A stretch of 64,000 bases of DNA from Osedax fenrisi (GCA_964019155.1 OZ025243.1:20615033-20679032), one strand, 5' to 3'. Shown: positions 14,640-63,973, counted from the first letter of the stretch. Numbers and translations: made by a program. The notes: generated from the letters alone by a model not told the origin.

Positions 14640-17600
14640 GGAAATCAAAAAAAAAAGTAAAATAAATTTAATTATAAAATATACATTCATAGAATGTTAT
14701 TTAGTACCTGTAAAAAAATAATAATGAAAAATAGCTAGAACTGCTATACAAATAATATAATGTGAATATATAAATGTAATTTTGTGTGTTTTTATATATA
14801 CAATAACTATTGAATTCATAATATGTATAATAAATATAAAATAATGTATTTTATATATTGAATTATAATATATTTATATAAAATAATTTTTATTTATTGA
14901 ATTACTGAATTTATAATTGAAAAACTTTGAATACAATTTACTCAGAATAATTGTTGATCAATACCTATAGACTTCAATTGCCTACTACTATCTGAATATG
15001 AATATAATCAATCTAATTTGTCTTGCTATATATAAATAACATTTATAAGAATATAGTAATGCCTCAATAATAGTATTTTTTTTTACACATTCTATTTTAT
15101 ATGCCATTATATAAAAAATATATATAAATAATATATAAATACATATATATAAATAATTTATAAAATATATTATAAAAACATTTCATTTTATGTAGCTATA
15201 TATATACCCTTAGTATAATTTAAAAATTCTCATATTTGTATACAATATCCATTGAGTAGTAGGCTTTTGAATAACACTATGAATTTCCTATCTAATACAT
15301 GTAAAATAAAATAAAATGGCGGCGGCCTCCCCATAAAGTATAAATATGTTCTTGTGATAAAATACGCTATGGAAATAATCACATACAAATCGCAGGTGTA
15401 TCACTTCCTATATCAAGCTCAACATATGTCCATGTATATATAGCATAATTCACATGTAAACACACTAACCCTTTAAGGTTATTTAAATACAGTTATTAAT
15501 GTTAATGTTGAGAACCTAAATTAACAACATATATATACGAATTTAGTTAGTTCATTTTTACATCGGCATAACTATTGCTGGCTATTATTACAACTTTCTT
15601 ATTATGCTATAATCATTGCATTATTTTAATATTTAGTTATTATTATGTAACCTTATTTAAATGACATATTAATATATGTATTCTAATGATACAAACATTT
15701 TCCTTAGCTAAACATCAAGCAGAACTATTGAATCCAGAAAGAGAATGATGGAACTATTTCAAAATGGAGAATATCATATATATATATATCACATATGATA
15801 TGTTTATATTACGATTTATTTTTCTCCGTTTATTATTTTTATATTTTTAAGGCCCGATTTCTCTGGTATAATAGGTTATTAAATTAAATTAAATTATTAA
15901 ATAAATATTTAATAATTTCCTTACAGAATATAAATATGTATAGTTATAATAAGAATACCTATATTAATATAACCATTTTAAATTGTTATGCGCATTACTT
16001 ATTTGTATAGTATTGATACGTTCCCCTCATGGCTACGTATAGGTACATGTACCTACATGTACATATCTACGATACTTCTCGAGGGGACCATGGTTATCCT
16101 ATATTTGCGGGTTATATAATGTATCTATTAACTACATGTATGTATGTATATACTAGTATTGTATTAGTTTACTATACTGTAAAATACTACTATATTATTT
16201 TTGTAATTAAATCTTATTGTTACGCATATATATTTATCATTAATGAATAAAATTAATTGATCTGTGAATTTCATATTATTAACATAATTTATATATATAT
16301 ATATATATTTATATTTAAAATAACTATATTGCATAATAGAGATAAGTGAATTGTGTTACCTTATCCGCTAACTTCACATGCGCGTCAAATCCTCATTGTT
16401 AACATGTGTATTCTGGTCTATTTCTTTAACATCAGACAACAATAATAGAGATCTCTAGATTATATTACTGCAGTGGTTTGTTATATTCCCAATGCCGATG
16501 CCCGAAAAAGATGAATGGTATAACTCAGTTTCCATTAGATGAAATAATCTGGTCATGATGATTCGGGAACAAATATATAAAGTTACTTCCATTTAGAAAT
16601 AGACATAAATACTTGACTCGGACTAAACACATTACTATTGTAATGACATTCTATCCAGGCGATAACTTATAGATTATGTATAATACCACATAATATGGAC
16701 TTGTCTTTTATCTCTCTGACTTGATGAAATACACCTCTAATTTAGGAAACTCCAAATATCAAACGTTCTCTCATGCATGAAAATAAGTATTATTTCCATA
16801 TCTTCATTATTCAAATTATTTTAATTATTATAGCTATATAGGTATTTAACATAATGTATTACATTTATTTTGAAAACTTTCAGTTGGGTGAATTTTTACT
16901 TACAAATATTGTCTATATTATCATTTATTTTTTTTAGAATATTATTTATTATAAATAATTTTAGTATAGATTATATTGAAATAAATTAGGTAATTAATAA
17001 AATATAAGCTATGACTATCTGGCTCAAAATATGGTTGTGTTTTATGGGTCACTATTTTACGAATGTTACTCTAAATTATTAGCTGTAAAGGAGTAAATGT
17101 CAAGATTCATAACATGAACTTAATATAATTAGAGATTATATTGATATAAATTAAGAAATTAATAAAATAAAAATGTAAATAATTAATATACATATTCAAT
17201 ATATGGTTATATTTTATAAATTATTATTTTAAGAATATTACTCTATATTATAAGCTGTAAATGTGGAAATGTTAAGATAAATAAAATGAAACTTGGTTGT
17301 AATTCAATATAACTAAATATTTATATTGGGACAAGTAATGGTTTATTTAGAATTGTGCTAATGATAGCATGCTTGAAAGTATGACATATACCACAGTTTA
17401 GGGAAATATGTTAATATAGAGTGGAATTTAATAAGTAAATGTTGACAGGTTAATTGGGTCAGAAGAACAAGAATAGGAAGACTCGCAGATAAGATCAGAT
17501 ATTATGAAAATAGAAGTAATAGAGAATTTAGAAAGGTAATATGGGACAAATATATCTGAATGATATTTAATTTTGTAATAATGTGTTAGTAATGTAAAGA

Positions 17601-18360
17601 CTCCCTTGATATATTACTACAATATCATTTATCCATTTCTAGTTTATCAATCAATTATTTATCAATTGGTTTTATATTATTTGATATTACTATCAGATAT
17701 ATATCCTACATTAGATGATCTATGGTGATCACTATTATCATATTCCTCAATATATTAATGTACGACGTACGATGTACATTGTACGTGTTTCACCATATCC
17801 CCTGTCTAAATTAAGATAATTGTAAAATTATTTTTTCCCCCCCAGCTTTGTAATAGTAATATATATCATACGACGCTTGCCCCACATCATGCATGTGATA
17901 TCAACCAATGTGAGTTATGGTGGTTCGTCAGTCATTAAATATGTTACTTCAGTAAAAATCCTAAACATATAGGTATATAACATATACATATATAACATAT
18001 AACATATATATATAACATATATAACATATATAACATATACCTAATATATATAAACAGTAGTGTATATCTCTCGCCGCGCGTTATCATATGATGAGACATA
18101 ATTAAATATATAATAGGAGGAGATATTTCGTCGGTCAATCTACTATATATGAATATATCGCCACGTATATAGGCGTATACACTACATGTCAAATTTAAAC
18201 TTTGAGACGCAACTCGTCCTTTATGATCGTAATCCGCCTATACATATGTATATACACTTTTATCTTATTTTTATATAATATATTTAATATACTCAGGGAT
18301 ATACTCACGAATACTATACTCCCTGATATAATATATTTTATAAATTATTAAATAGGATAC
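14640..18360. other. AT-rich intergenic DNA, no gene seen
   Basis: Homology to the array fades by about 14640. Beyond it I see only AT-rich DNA with short palindromes (for example AGGTACATGTACCT near 16041) and TATATAACATA-type repeats near 17980-18040. Open frames are short and of low complexity. No promoter could be recognised. Confidence 0.6.
18180..18245 (-). mobile_element. solo terminal repeat of the 25458-25690 MITE family
   Basis: The stretch AACTCGTCCTTTATGATCGT within 18211-18232, with the preceding ATTTAAACTTTGA, closely matches the right end of the element at 25458-25690 (AACTCATCCTTTTTGATCGT). No matching left end was found, so this is a fragment or a solo end. Confidence 0.5.
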
Positions 18361-18363
18361 TTA

Positions 18364-18402
18364 GTATCATCAAAGCCCTTCATCAAAGGGCTTTGGTATC
18401 AT
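18364..18402. mobile_element. 25-bp palindromic insertion with 7-bp TSD
   Basis: Positions 18371-18380 (CAAAGCCCTT) and 18386-18395 (AAGGGCTTTG) are perfect inverted repeats around a 5-nt loop. The unit is flanked on both sides by the 7-bp direct repeat GTATCAT (18364-18370 and 18396-18402). The outer CAAAG...CTTTG ends and 7-bp target duplication match the longer elements at 37805-38065 and 53339-53793. A minimal, internally deleted transposon relic is the simplest reading. Confidence 0.55.
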
Positions 18403-18403
18403 A

Positions 18404-18453
18404 CTATTATCAAAGATTTTGCGAAGCAACCTTCGGAAAATCTTTGCTATTAT
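18404..18453. mobile_element. 36-bp palindromic insertion with 7-bp TSD
   Basis: The arms at 18411-18426 (CAAAGATTTTGCGAAG) and 18431-18446 pair at 15 of 16 positions around a 4-nt centre. The direct repeat CTATTAT flanks the unit (18404-18410 and 18447-18453). The arm sequence is the same as the outer 16 bp of the 455-bp element at 53339-53793, so this looks like the same family reduced to its two ends. It sits one base from the 25-bp insertion. Confidence 0.65.
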
Positions 18454-18625
18454 ATTTAAATACAACCATAATATAAAATGAACATAAACTATATTCTAAT
18501 AAATATTTTTTTCCAATTATGTTAGAATTTGAATATGTCTATAAATTATCAAGGTTATATAAAAATGTAACAAGTAATTAATAAATTATGTTAACGTTTG
18601 ATTAGGAGAAATCATTGATATATTG

Positions 18626-18679
18626 GGTTTGGGCATAGATTTATAGTTTACATGTAAACTATAAATCTATGGGTTTGGG
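18626..18679. repeat. 38-bp perfect palindrome between 8-bp direct repeats
   Basis: Positions 18634-18671 are a perfect palindrome with outer ends CATAG...CTATG and centre ACATGT. The 8-bp direct repeat GGTTTGGG flanks it on each side (18626-18633 and 18672-18679). This could be a tiny insertion with an 8-bp target duplication. The flanks are a short GGGTTT repeat, so the direct repeat may be partly fortuitous. Confidence 0.5.
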
Positions 18680-19840
18680 TTTGGGTTTCGGAAATTTAGA
18701 CGCGATTTTTTTGTTTGAAAAATCATATGTGCGAAGTGTCTGGTATTCTCAATTTCCACCTATAGTTTATTTTTTAAATAAGTTTCAAAAAAAATATAAA
18801 TATAAATAATTATATTTATTTAAATTTAAGTCAAGGTTTTTTATTTTTGTATATACTATGAATTTGTATAATATTCAACACCATTATTTTTATGTTGATT
18901 ATTATTTAAATGTATTTTAATATTATATAAGTATAGATATTATGTATATACATTTTATAAAAATTCTATCTTAAATTAAATAATTTATAAGTAGAACATT
19001 GTTTAACGGAATATAAAATTTAAATATTAATTTAATATAATTTTTTTTACCTTATTGAGTTTATACCTGATTAATATTTAAATTAATAATAACGGTATTA
19101 CTTTTTTAAAATATTCTATTATAATATAGTAACCGGTTCTATTTACTAAATAATGAAGTAAATTATTGTCAATAGTAACTATTATTATAATAATGTAAAC
19201 TATAATAGTTACTTATTAATTGTAGAGAGAATTTTCTTAGAAATGTATAATAAACCGTGATAATAAAAGTACATAGGTTCTTATCAACGTGCAATGCACG
19301 TCGTGCATGTTATAGTTAATATACAATAACAATTTAATTTAGTATAACATTTTAACTATATAATACTAGTAAGTTAATACTAAAGTATGAACTAAGGGCA
19401 GACATTGGTAAAATATATTATGAATTCTATTATAGAGGGCGCTACTGATATAGAAATATTAGAGGAATATATAGTAAATGAGTAATTTAATATAGAGTAT
19501 GAATATTTGCATGTGTATAGTCACTATAATAGGGTATAAAACGTATGTGTTTATATTGTATACTCATTATATATCTATTATTTTAATTTTAAACGTATTC
19601 ATTTATATATACATTCATATATATATATATATTTCAAAGTAACTATCACATATATACTTTATTATACTTGGCTAACCAAGAATTTGCAAAAATATGATTT
19701 GTGTATTATATATACAACATTTTAATAAATCTAGTAATATATTAAAAGTTTAGAAAAATAATAAAATTATATTTCTTAAATGTTTATTATATTTATATAA
19801 TCGAAATAATGATCTATACAATGCAATATTTATCACAGAT

Positions 19841-57414
<37,574 letters not shown>

Positions 57415-57697
57415 ATTATAGTGCTAAGTCGATCTCTGAATAATAATATCAATTCCGTATTAATTGTTCCTATACATTTGTATCTTATTCATTATTTTAT
57501 TATATAATTGTTATTTTATACGATTGTTATATTTATATCATTATCTTATTAAGTATTAAATTATCGTTGACGCAAACTTGTAGGTTAATTAATAATGTTT
57601 TAAATATTTATCTATTCTACAGTCTATGAACAATATATACTGATATACTGATAGCAGTATATTAAATTAATTATTTATATAATCTATATAATATTAA

Positions 57698-57703
57698 AAT
57701 AAA
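57698..57703 (+). terminator. TOPBP1: candidate TOPBP1 polyadenylation signal
   Basis: AATAAA lies 284 bp after the stop codon and just before the RTE insertion. In AT-rich DNA this hexamer is common, so it is only a candidate. Confidence 0.3.
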
Positions 57704-57745
57704 AGTTTTTACAAATATTTAATAAATTAGTTACCTTACCTTACC

Positions 57746-58933
57746 TTACCGGATCGGGATAGTTTCCCGAGCACTTTCAACAATTTTCTTCCACGTCATC
57801 CTGTCTTTCAGTTCTTCAGTCGTCAGTCCCGTATCATCACATAGCTGTTTTACATAGGTTTTTCTGGGTCGTCCAATCTTTGTTGTTCCATGGTTCGGTG
57901 TCCCCAACAAATCATCTTTTACGATTTCTTCCTCACTTCGATAACAATGGCCTGCGAAACGTGTTCTTCGTATACGTATTATACTTGTTAGTGGTGGAAT
58001 ATTTCCGTAAAGGCGAATCTTTGTTGGATGCTCTTTCCATGATATATTTAATATGGCTCTCAAAATTCTTGTGTAAGTGCCATCGAGCTTTTTCTCATGT
58101 TTTTTAGTTAGGGTCCAAGTTTCAGAGCCGTATAATAAAACAGATTCTACCACGGCTCTGAAGAAGTTCCTCTTTAAAGTTGTGCAGAGTGGTGATTTCC
58201 ATATGGAACTTAACTTGTCTAGAGCTGCCCAGGATTTAGCTATTCTTATTTTTATTTCTTTATCGGTCGATTCTATTTCGCTTCCAAGATAAATGAAATT
58301 ATCGACATTTTTCAAGACTTCCCCATCTATAGATTTTACCGTTTTATTTGAGTTTATGTTCATATGTTGCGTCTTTTTAATATTCACTTTGATACCTACT
58401 GTTTTACCACTTTCTTCTAAGACATTCAGTAGGTTTTCAGCATTTCTGCTATAATCTGCAAATATTACAAGATCGTCAGCATAATCTGCATCTGTTATCT
58501 TGATTGCTGGATATCTTCTACTTCGTTGTTTCAATAGTGTTAGGCCTAGATCTTTATTTTTATCAATAGATGTTCTTAATACGTAAGCGAGTGTAATAAT
58601 AAATAATAATGGTACCAGAGTATCCCCCTGTAGAACACCTGCATTTATATCAACATATTCTGTGTCACCATCAGGTGACCGTACCATTGATTTAGTATCT
58701 CTATATAGTATCATAATTGTGTGGATTATCTTCATTGGAATACCGTATGACTTAAGAATTTGTGCCATTTTTGCTCTGTGTATTGAGTCGAAAGCTTTAG
58801 AGAAATCTACAAAGATTAGGCTGGCCTCAAGATTCTTTTCTTTAACACCTTCGATTATCCTTCTTACAGTTAGAATTTGTCCGACGGTTGATCTGTTATT
58901 TCTGAAACCATTTTGATTTGGTCTGAGGATCAT
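57746..58933 (-). pseudogene. RTE-like LINE reverse transcriptase domain
   Basis: 395 codons: FVDFSKAFDSIHR (residues 41-53), LQGDTLVPLLFI (101-112), YADDLVIFAD with the catalytic aspartates (151-160), and the tail GSETWTLTKKHEKKLDGTY and GRPRKTYVKQLCDDTGL. The upstream part of the same domain (58934-59630) is present in other frames after deletions. The stop TAA is made by the first copy of the terminal GGTAA repeat. Confidence 0.92.
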
Positions 58934-59633
58934 ATCTAGGGTGGGTTGTATTCTTTCTCTTAGTAGCGTATTATATATTTTAGCCGCGATACATGTTAGT
59001 GTAATACCTCTATAATTGTCTGTAACAGTGAGGTCACCTTTCTTTGGGAATGGGATGAAGCACCCTTTCGTCCAGTGTTCAATTGGTTTCTGAGAGTATA
59101 CATCGTTGCAGAATTCTAGTAATATGTGATTGAAGTGACCTGTCTTCCATACTTCGGCTGGTATTTCATCTAATCCGGCGGTTTTATTTTTCTGAGTACC
59201 ATTTCAAGTTCTTCTATAGTAAATGGACCTTGCTCAATCTGAAGCTCTTTGTCCACTATTTTTACTATGTCTTGATTAGTTGTTATCGGATTTTTTCCTA
59301 GTAATAGAGAGAAATGTTGTTTCCATTTTTGTATACGCTCTTTGTCATCTTTTGCTTTAATTTTAGATCTATTTGTTGTCTTTCTACCAGTAATTTTGTT
59401 GACAATTTACCATGCTATATCGGATTTCTTATTATCTGCAGCTGTCTTGATATCATCTATTTGTTTTTGAAATATTTGATTTGTTCGTTTATATATGTAT
59501 CTTGGAGATTTTTTCTAGCTTTGTTAAAGTCAATTTTTTGGTTAGTGTTAACATTTTCTTTCATTTTCAATAATTGTTTCAGTGCATTTCGTTTCTCTAT
59601 TATATTTATATTTTCCCATGGTACTCTTTTATT

Positions 59634-60749
59634 TTAATCGCAATAAATTTCTTTGTTGTTTTTTGCATGAGAACCAACAAATGCTAAGTATTTATCATTT
59701 GTACTTTTACATGATTTAATTGAGTCTTCGAAATGTTGTTTTAGATAGCTGGTATAATTCTTTTCAATAGATTTGTCTTTTGTCAGAGTAGTCCAGTCAT
59801 ATCGTTTTTTGTTAATTATTGACTTTTTATTAGATCTTAAACTTAATTTGAGTGTAGCGGTAACAATTCTATGATCAGAGTAAACATCTTCGAAAGTATT
59901 GTAGGCTTCATAGTTCCTAGCACTATTTATCCATTTATTATTGACAATTATATAATCCAGTTGGGATTTGAAGCCATTTGGATGTGAATGAGTCCATTGT
60001 TTACCACTTTTCTTTTGAAATTTAGTATTTAAACTTTTCAAACCGTTTTCAATTATGAAGTGATCAAGTAGATAACCGTTTCTATTAGTTTCAGTATGAT
60101 ATGCAAATTTATTATCATGATCAATACCCAGATGTGCATTGAAATCACCTGCTATTATTAAAACATTATATTTTGGTACATAGCGAGTAAATGAACTCAT
60201 GTTATTATAAAATTCAGAAACATCATCTTCATCAGAAACATTTGTTGGGCTATAACAGGAAACTACTGTCATAATAGGGTTTCCATTGAAGTTTGCTGTA
60301 ATTATTCTAGGACTTATTTTTTCCACGTTTATTAAAGATTTTGTTGCACTGGGACTTATAAGTAGGCCTATTCCACCATTTGAACTGTTCGATTTATTTT
60401 TCCATGAAGATGCTGTCACAAGAGTCCATCCATAATTTAAAATATTATATTTAATATCGATATCCTTATGGTATAATCTATGTTCTTGTATGCATATTAT
60501 GTCAATATCGTGTTCTATGGCAGATGCTACAAGTTCAGATGATTGGCAATTACTTTTAAAAGTTCTGATATTGAAATTCGATATATGTTTATTTTTTGAA
60601 CTCTTTAAAAACTTAGGTTTCTGGTGTATTAACGAGTCGGTAGCTTGTTTTTCGTGATGCAGGGCCTGACATTGTAGTCTGACACGCGCTCCTTTATTAT
60701 CCGCGGAGCGAGCGATGCGGCATGATTGTTTGGTGTTGTTGTTGTTCAT
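59634..60749 (-). pseudogene. RTE-like LINE endonuclease domain
   Basis: 371 codons with APE-type endonuclease motifs in order: ICIQEHRL, GGIGLLISP, VSCYSPTN, IAGDFNAHLG, QLDYIIVN and YSDHRIVTATL. It stops at TAA at 59634-59636; the frame then continues as NKRVPWENI, so this is most likely a single-base nonsense change inside a longer ORF2. Confidence 0.9.
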
Positions 60750-60827
60750 GTACTTTTCGTTAGCTTATTACGCAATTGTGCTCGCCACTACTACATTGCG
60801 GGCAGTTGCCTATTTGACTCATTAATA

Positions 60828-61076
60828 TTAACCGTTGGCCTTGAGTTGGTTCTTCCGCTTAATATCAACACCATTACTGCTCCAATGGTTTGCACCGTAA
60901 CCCTGGTGCGGATGGTAACAGAGTAATAGATATTGCCAAGGTACCTCTTTGATTTTTGGTTCAGGACTGCTTATTGAATATATTATTCTTGTATTCGCAG
61001 CTAACACTCCATATCTGGAGGTCGATTCCCCTATCCACCACCTGGGGACCCGCTGGATGGGAGTTAATATCTCCAC
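60828..61076 (-). pseudogene. RTE-like LINE 5' leader frame
   Basis: An 82-codon frame beginning MEILTPIQRVPRWWIGEST at the very 5' end of the element. It has no recognised domain and may be 5' UTR or the beginning of the element's protein. Confidence 0.4.
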
Positions 61077-61093
61077 ACCAGTAAATTAGTTAC

Positions 61094-63060
61094 ACATTTT
61101 ATAAATGTTTAATAAATATTCTAAATATATCTTATTACCTAGTTAATAAATATGTACATTTTAACTATGTCATTTAAATATAGTTTATTAATGTTATACA
61201 AATTATATTTAAATAAACCAATAAAACCATATTAAATCGATTTTATAAATAAACCTTCCGCATCTACCTACGTTATTCTTTATTAAATTCTAATACATAA
61301 ATGAAAGTCAACAGATAACTAATATATTATAGAGTAACCAACAATAAGTTTATCCGAACATTTATATATATATATACATGTATAATAATCATTTATTAAT
61401 GAATTGTTTTTTTAAACAAATTTAAATACAAATATTTCACTTATCTAAATATATATGTTATTTGTTGTTCATTAGTTTTCACTCTCTGTTATTGATCCTA
61501 CTGCGTATATTTCATCATTATTAACATCATAGCATGCGGAAGCTCTGATATATAATTACAATTTGTTTATTGTCTATAAGAATATTTTTAATTGGAAAAT
61601 CATAATCATATAAAGGATTTTACTTTGATAGTTTAGTGGATGTTCATAATTATAATATATGATTTCAATAAAGATATACTATTCAACATGTATTATATCA
61701 ATTTCAGTTGTTTATAATAAACTATTATTTGTTAATACACTATATAATTGAATAATATAAATTAAATATAATTAAATCATATAACAAATAAGTATATAAA
61801 TAAAATAAAATTCTATTGTTAAAAGTTAATAAAAAATACTTACAGACAGATATCGAGCAGGCCTAAGACTGCATATGTCATGTGTTTATATATAAATTAC
61901 CTATTACCGAATCTTAAATCTTTGACATTCCTGACATTCATAGACATTAGAAAGACTGATAAAGTTTGTTCATCAATTTAAATGAGAATCCATCATTGTG
62001 TTTGTAATGTGACATACAAATACATTTATATACAGTTAGTACATTATATTTTCAATACAAATTCACTTACATTATTAAAATAACTCGCCATTGCTTTAAT
62101 AATTATAATATATCAATTAAAATAATTAAAATTATACAAATGAGTACACCTATCATATAATATTATAAAATAATTGTACCAAATCTAGTAAAAAATGTAA
62201 TAAGAAGTTATATAATATTTTAATTTAATGACTAAATATCAATATAATATTAATATACTAAATAATTATCATACATTATATAAGATGGATACACAATTTT
62301 AGATTAATATATGAAAAATCCAATTAAATGTATATTATAATTAGAATATTACGACTACTATTTACATATTTTTCATTTGACAAATTATAAAGAATTATAT
62401 TAGAATCAATATATTCATTGAATTCTCATGGAATGCAGATTGTTCAAATAGCAGTCTACCCAATTATAATGTCTATGCTGATATCTAATAAATTTTTTAA
62501 AACGAATAATTGGAAGCCGATATCGGGCTGCTTTTTGTTAGTGTGAAGGTAGCTTTATACAATAGGTATATAAAACATAGACACTTATATAAATATATAT
62601 ATATGTAAAAGTATGATATTTCATAATAATAAATAAATAAAGTGCTAATTAACTATAAATATATTTTATATTAAAATATGTGGATTCACTTTTATTAATA
62701 AAAACTAATATAACCGGAATGCAATGAAATTTTGAAATCATGAAAAGGAATAAGGTATCGCATAAAAATAGAGTTCGTATAAATAAGATATAAAAATAAA
62801 ATAACAAATATATATACAATTAAATATGTGCATACGCGTGAAGATCTACCGATTGAACTGCAGGTATACATGATATTGATTATATATACACAGGCATTAC
62901 GATATGTAGCGTAAACGTATATATATATATGACGTTGTGGGAGGGTAGTGTAGGGCAGTAAACGTATATATATATATATGTATACATGCCTGCAGCAGGA
63001 GAAGAGGAGAAGTTTAAATGTACACATATTGGCAGGGAAGTGGGGTGTAGGGTAATATAA
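61094..63060. other. AT-rich intergenic DNA between convergent genes
   Basis: No gene seen. A 45-bp near-duplicate (GTAAACGTATATATATAT at 62909 and 62959) and a G-run at 63063-63073 lie close to the end of the minus-strand gene and may be its 3' UTR. A low-complexity minus-strand frame over 62695-63081 is not supported. Confidence 0.55.
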
Positions 63061-63077
63061 GTAGGGGGGGGGGTCTA

Positions 63078-63233
63078 TCATCGCTGGTAGGATCGTTCGA
63101 AGGCGGAATGTTGGGTATCGAATGACTCGTTGGTGTGTTGTAGTTCGATGTTGACTGCCTCCCTGTACTCCGTCAGCTCTTTGCCCACCGTTATACGTTG
63201 GTAGTTACTGCCCAGACTCATCAGGAATAATAT
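63078..63233 (-). CDS. terminal exon A of an unidentified minus-strand gene
   Basis: After the acceptor CTGTAG the frame reads ILFLMSLGSNYQRITVGKEL, then TEYREAVNIELQHTNESF and a stop TGA at 63078-63080 (51 residues). An in-frame TAG lies in the acceptor, so the exon starts at 63233. The sequence is homologous to exon B: hydrophobic start, then KELTEY. No family was recognised. A membrane segment followed by a cytoplasmic tail is possible (inference). Confidence 0.65.
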   Translation of the reverse strand: MLFLMSLGSNYQRITVGKELTEYREAVNIELQHTNESFDTQHSAFERSYQR

Positions 63234-63239
63234 CTACAG

Positions 63240-63325
63240 CGGTGTGTGTGTGTGAGTGAGTGTAGGTTTGTGTGTGTGCGAGTGAGAATAGACATTACAA
63301 GTTGTGCGTGTGTGTGTGTTGAATG
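63240..63325. repeat. (GT)n-rich tract upstream of exon A
   Basis: GTGTGTGTGTGTGAGTGAGT repeats on the plus strand, read as (CA)n on the transcribed strand, lie just before the exon A acceptor. Confidence 0.9.
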
Positions 63326-63847
63326 TGTTATGTATTATGTCCTTACATATGTGTTATTGTCGTTCACGCTAAGGTATGCTCTTCTTAAGAAATTCATTTA
63401 AAACAACTAATATTAATATTGTATCTTATTAATTTTAAACGAATTGATTTTAATATATGAAATCGTTAAAAATTAAGATTACGAAGGTAGTGCTTCCCCC
63501 CTTAAGCTAAGAACATGCATACGAATATGTACGATCACTGAATGTAGTTTCAGTTTTAGTAAGATATAATGAATCGTAACAAACTATAACATAATATATA
63601 CATGCATTATCATAGAAATTACTAGTTAAAAAAGCATATATATGAATCATGATATCACGATTAGATTAATTATAAAAATGAGAATACATTAGTAATCAAT
63701 ACATATCTTCTATTAAAGCTTACGAATGTAATAAATCAAATCAAATATATCGCAAGCTAAAAACAAATTTCCAATTCAATAATTGCAACGAAACAGACAT
63801 TAATGTAACCATTAACCTACTTCTGTACTTGCTAGGTACACGTGCAC
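63326..63847. other. spacer between terminal exons B and A
   Basis: AT-rich DNA with no further exon recognised. A near-perfect 24-bp palindrome (63830-63853) covers the stop codon of exon B. Confidence 0.5.
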
Positions 63848-63973
63848 CTAGCACTCGGTGTACCCGGGGAACTCGTTGGTGAGGCTAAGTGTGATCACTT
63901 GTTTGTATTCGGTGAGCTCTTTAGTTACTTTGATACTAGAGTACTCGTACGATAACCATATCAAATAGATTAC
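63848..63973 (-). CDS. terminal exon B of an unidentified minus-strand gene
   Basis: After the acceptor GCTCAG the frame reads VIYLIWLSYEYSSIKVTKEL, then TEYKQVITLSLTNEFPGY and stop TAG (41 residues). The frame is also open leftwards to the window edge (NHILLLFAQ), so the exon could be longer. It lies upstream of exon A in the direction of transcription, in the same phase relation, and looks like an alternative last exon made by tandem duplication. Confidence 0.65.
   Translation of the reverse strand, partial: VIYLIWLSYEYSSIKVTKELTEYKQVITLSLTNEFPGYTEC

Larger units (their letters stand above)
1..14640. repeat. array of ~2.6-kb AT-rich repeat units
   Basis: The same block recurs through this stretch. 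The motif TCTACTGTAG followed by an A-rich run lies near 1761, 4392, 10866 and 13497, which gives spacings of about 2630 bp inside the array. Units are roughly 1-1790 (a short form lacking the middle part), 1790-4420, 4420-6960, 9135-10890, 10890-13530 and a diverged partial unit to about 14640. Each full unit has an AT-rich part and a more GC-rich ~200-bp part bounded by inverted repeats. I see no convincing gene. Minus-strand frames of 60-80 codons recur only because the unit recurs. The array could be a satellite-like or decayed transposon array; its nature is unknown. Confidence 0.85.
57723..61093 (-). mobile_element. degraded RTE-like LINE with 12-bp TSD
   Basis: The body is 57735-61081. 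Identical 12-bp repeats TAAATTAGTTAC flank it (57723-57734 and 61082-61093). On the minus strand the order is a short 5' part, endonuclease and reverse transcriptase, then a terminal GGTAA tandem repeat (four copies) that serves as the 3' end. The coding region is broken by two in-frame TAA codons (near 59634 and 59408) and two one-base deletions (near 59460 and 59185). RTE clade is inferred from YADDLVIF, GSETWTL and the FAGHCYRSEEEIV tail. Confidence 0.92.

Noticed and set aside
57880..59637. Plus-strand frames of 71-107 codons
   Set aside because: They are shadows of the minus-strand LINE.
62695..63081. 128-codon minus-strand frame
   Set aside because: It is rich in Tyr/Ile from (AT)n and partly overlaps exon A in another frame.
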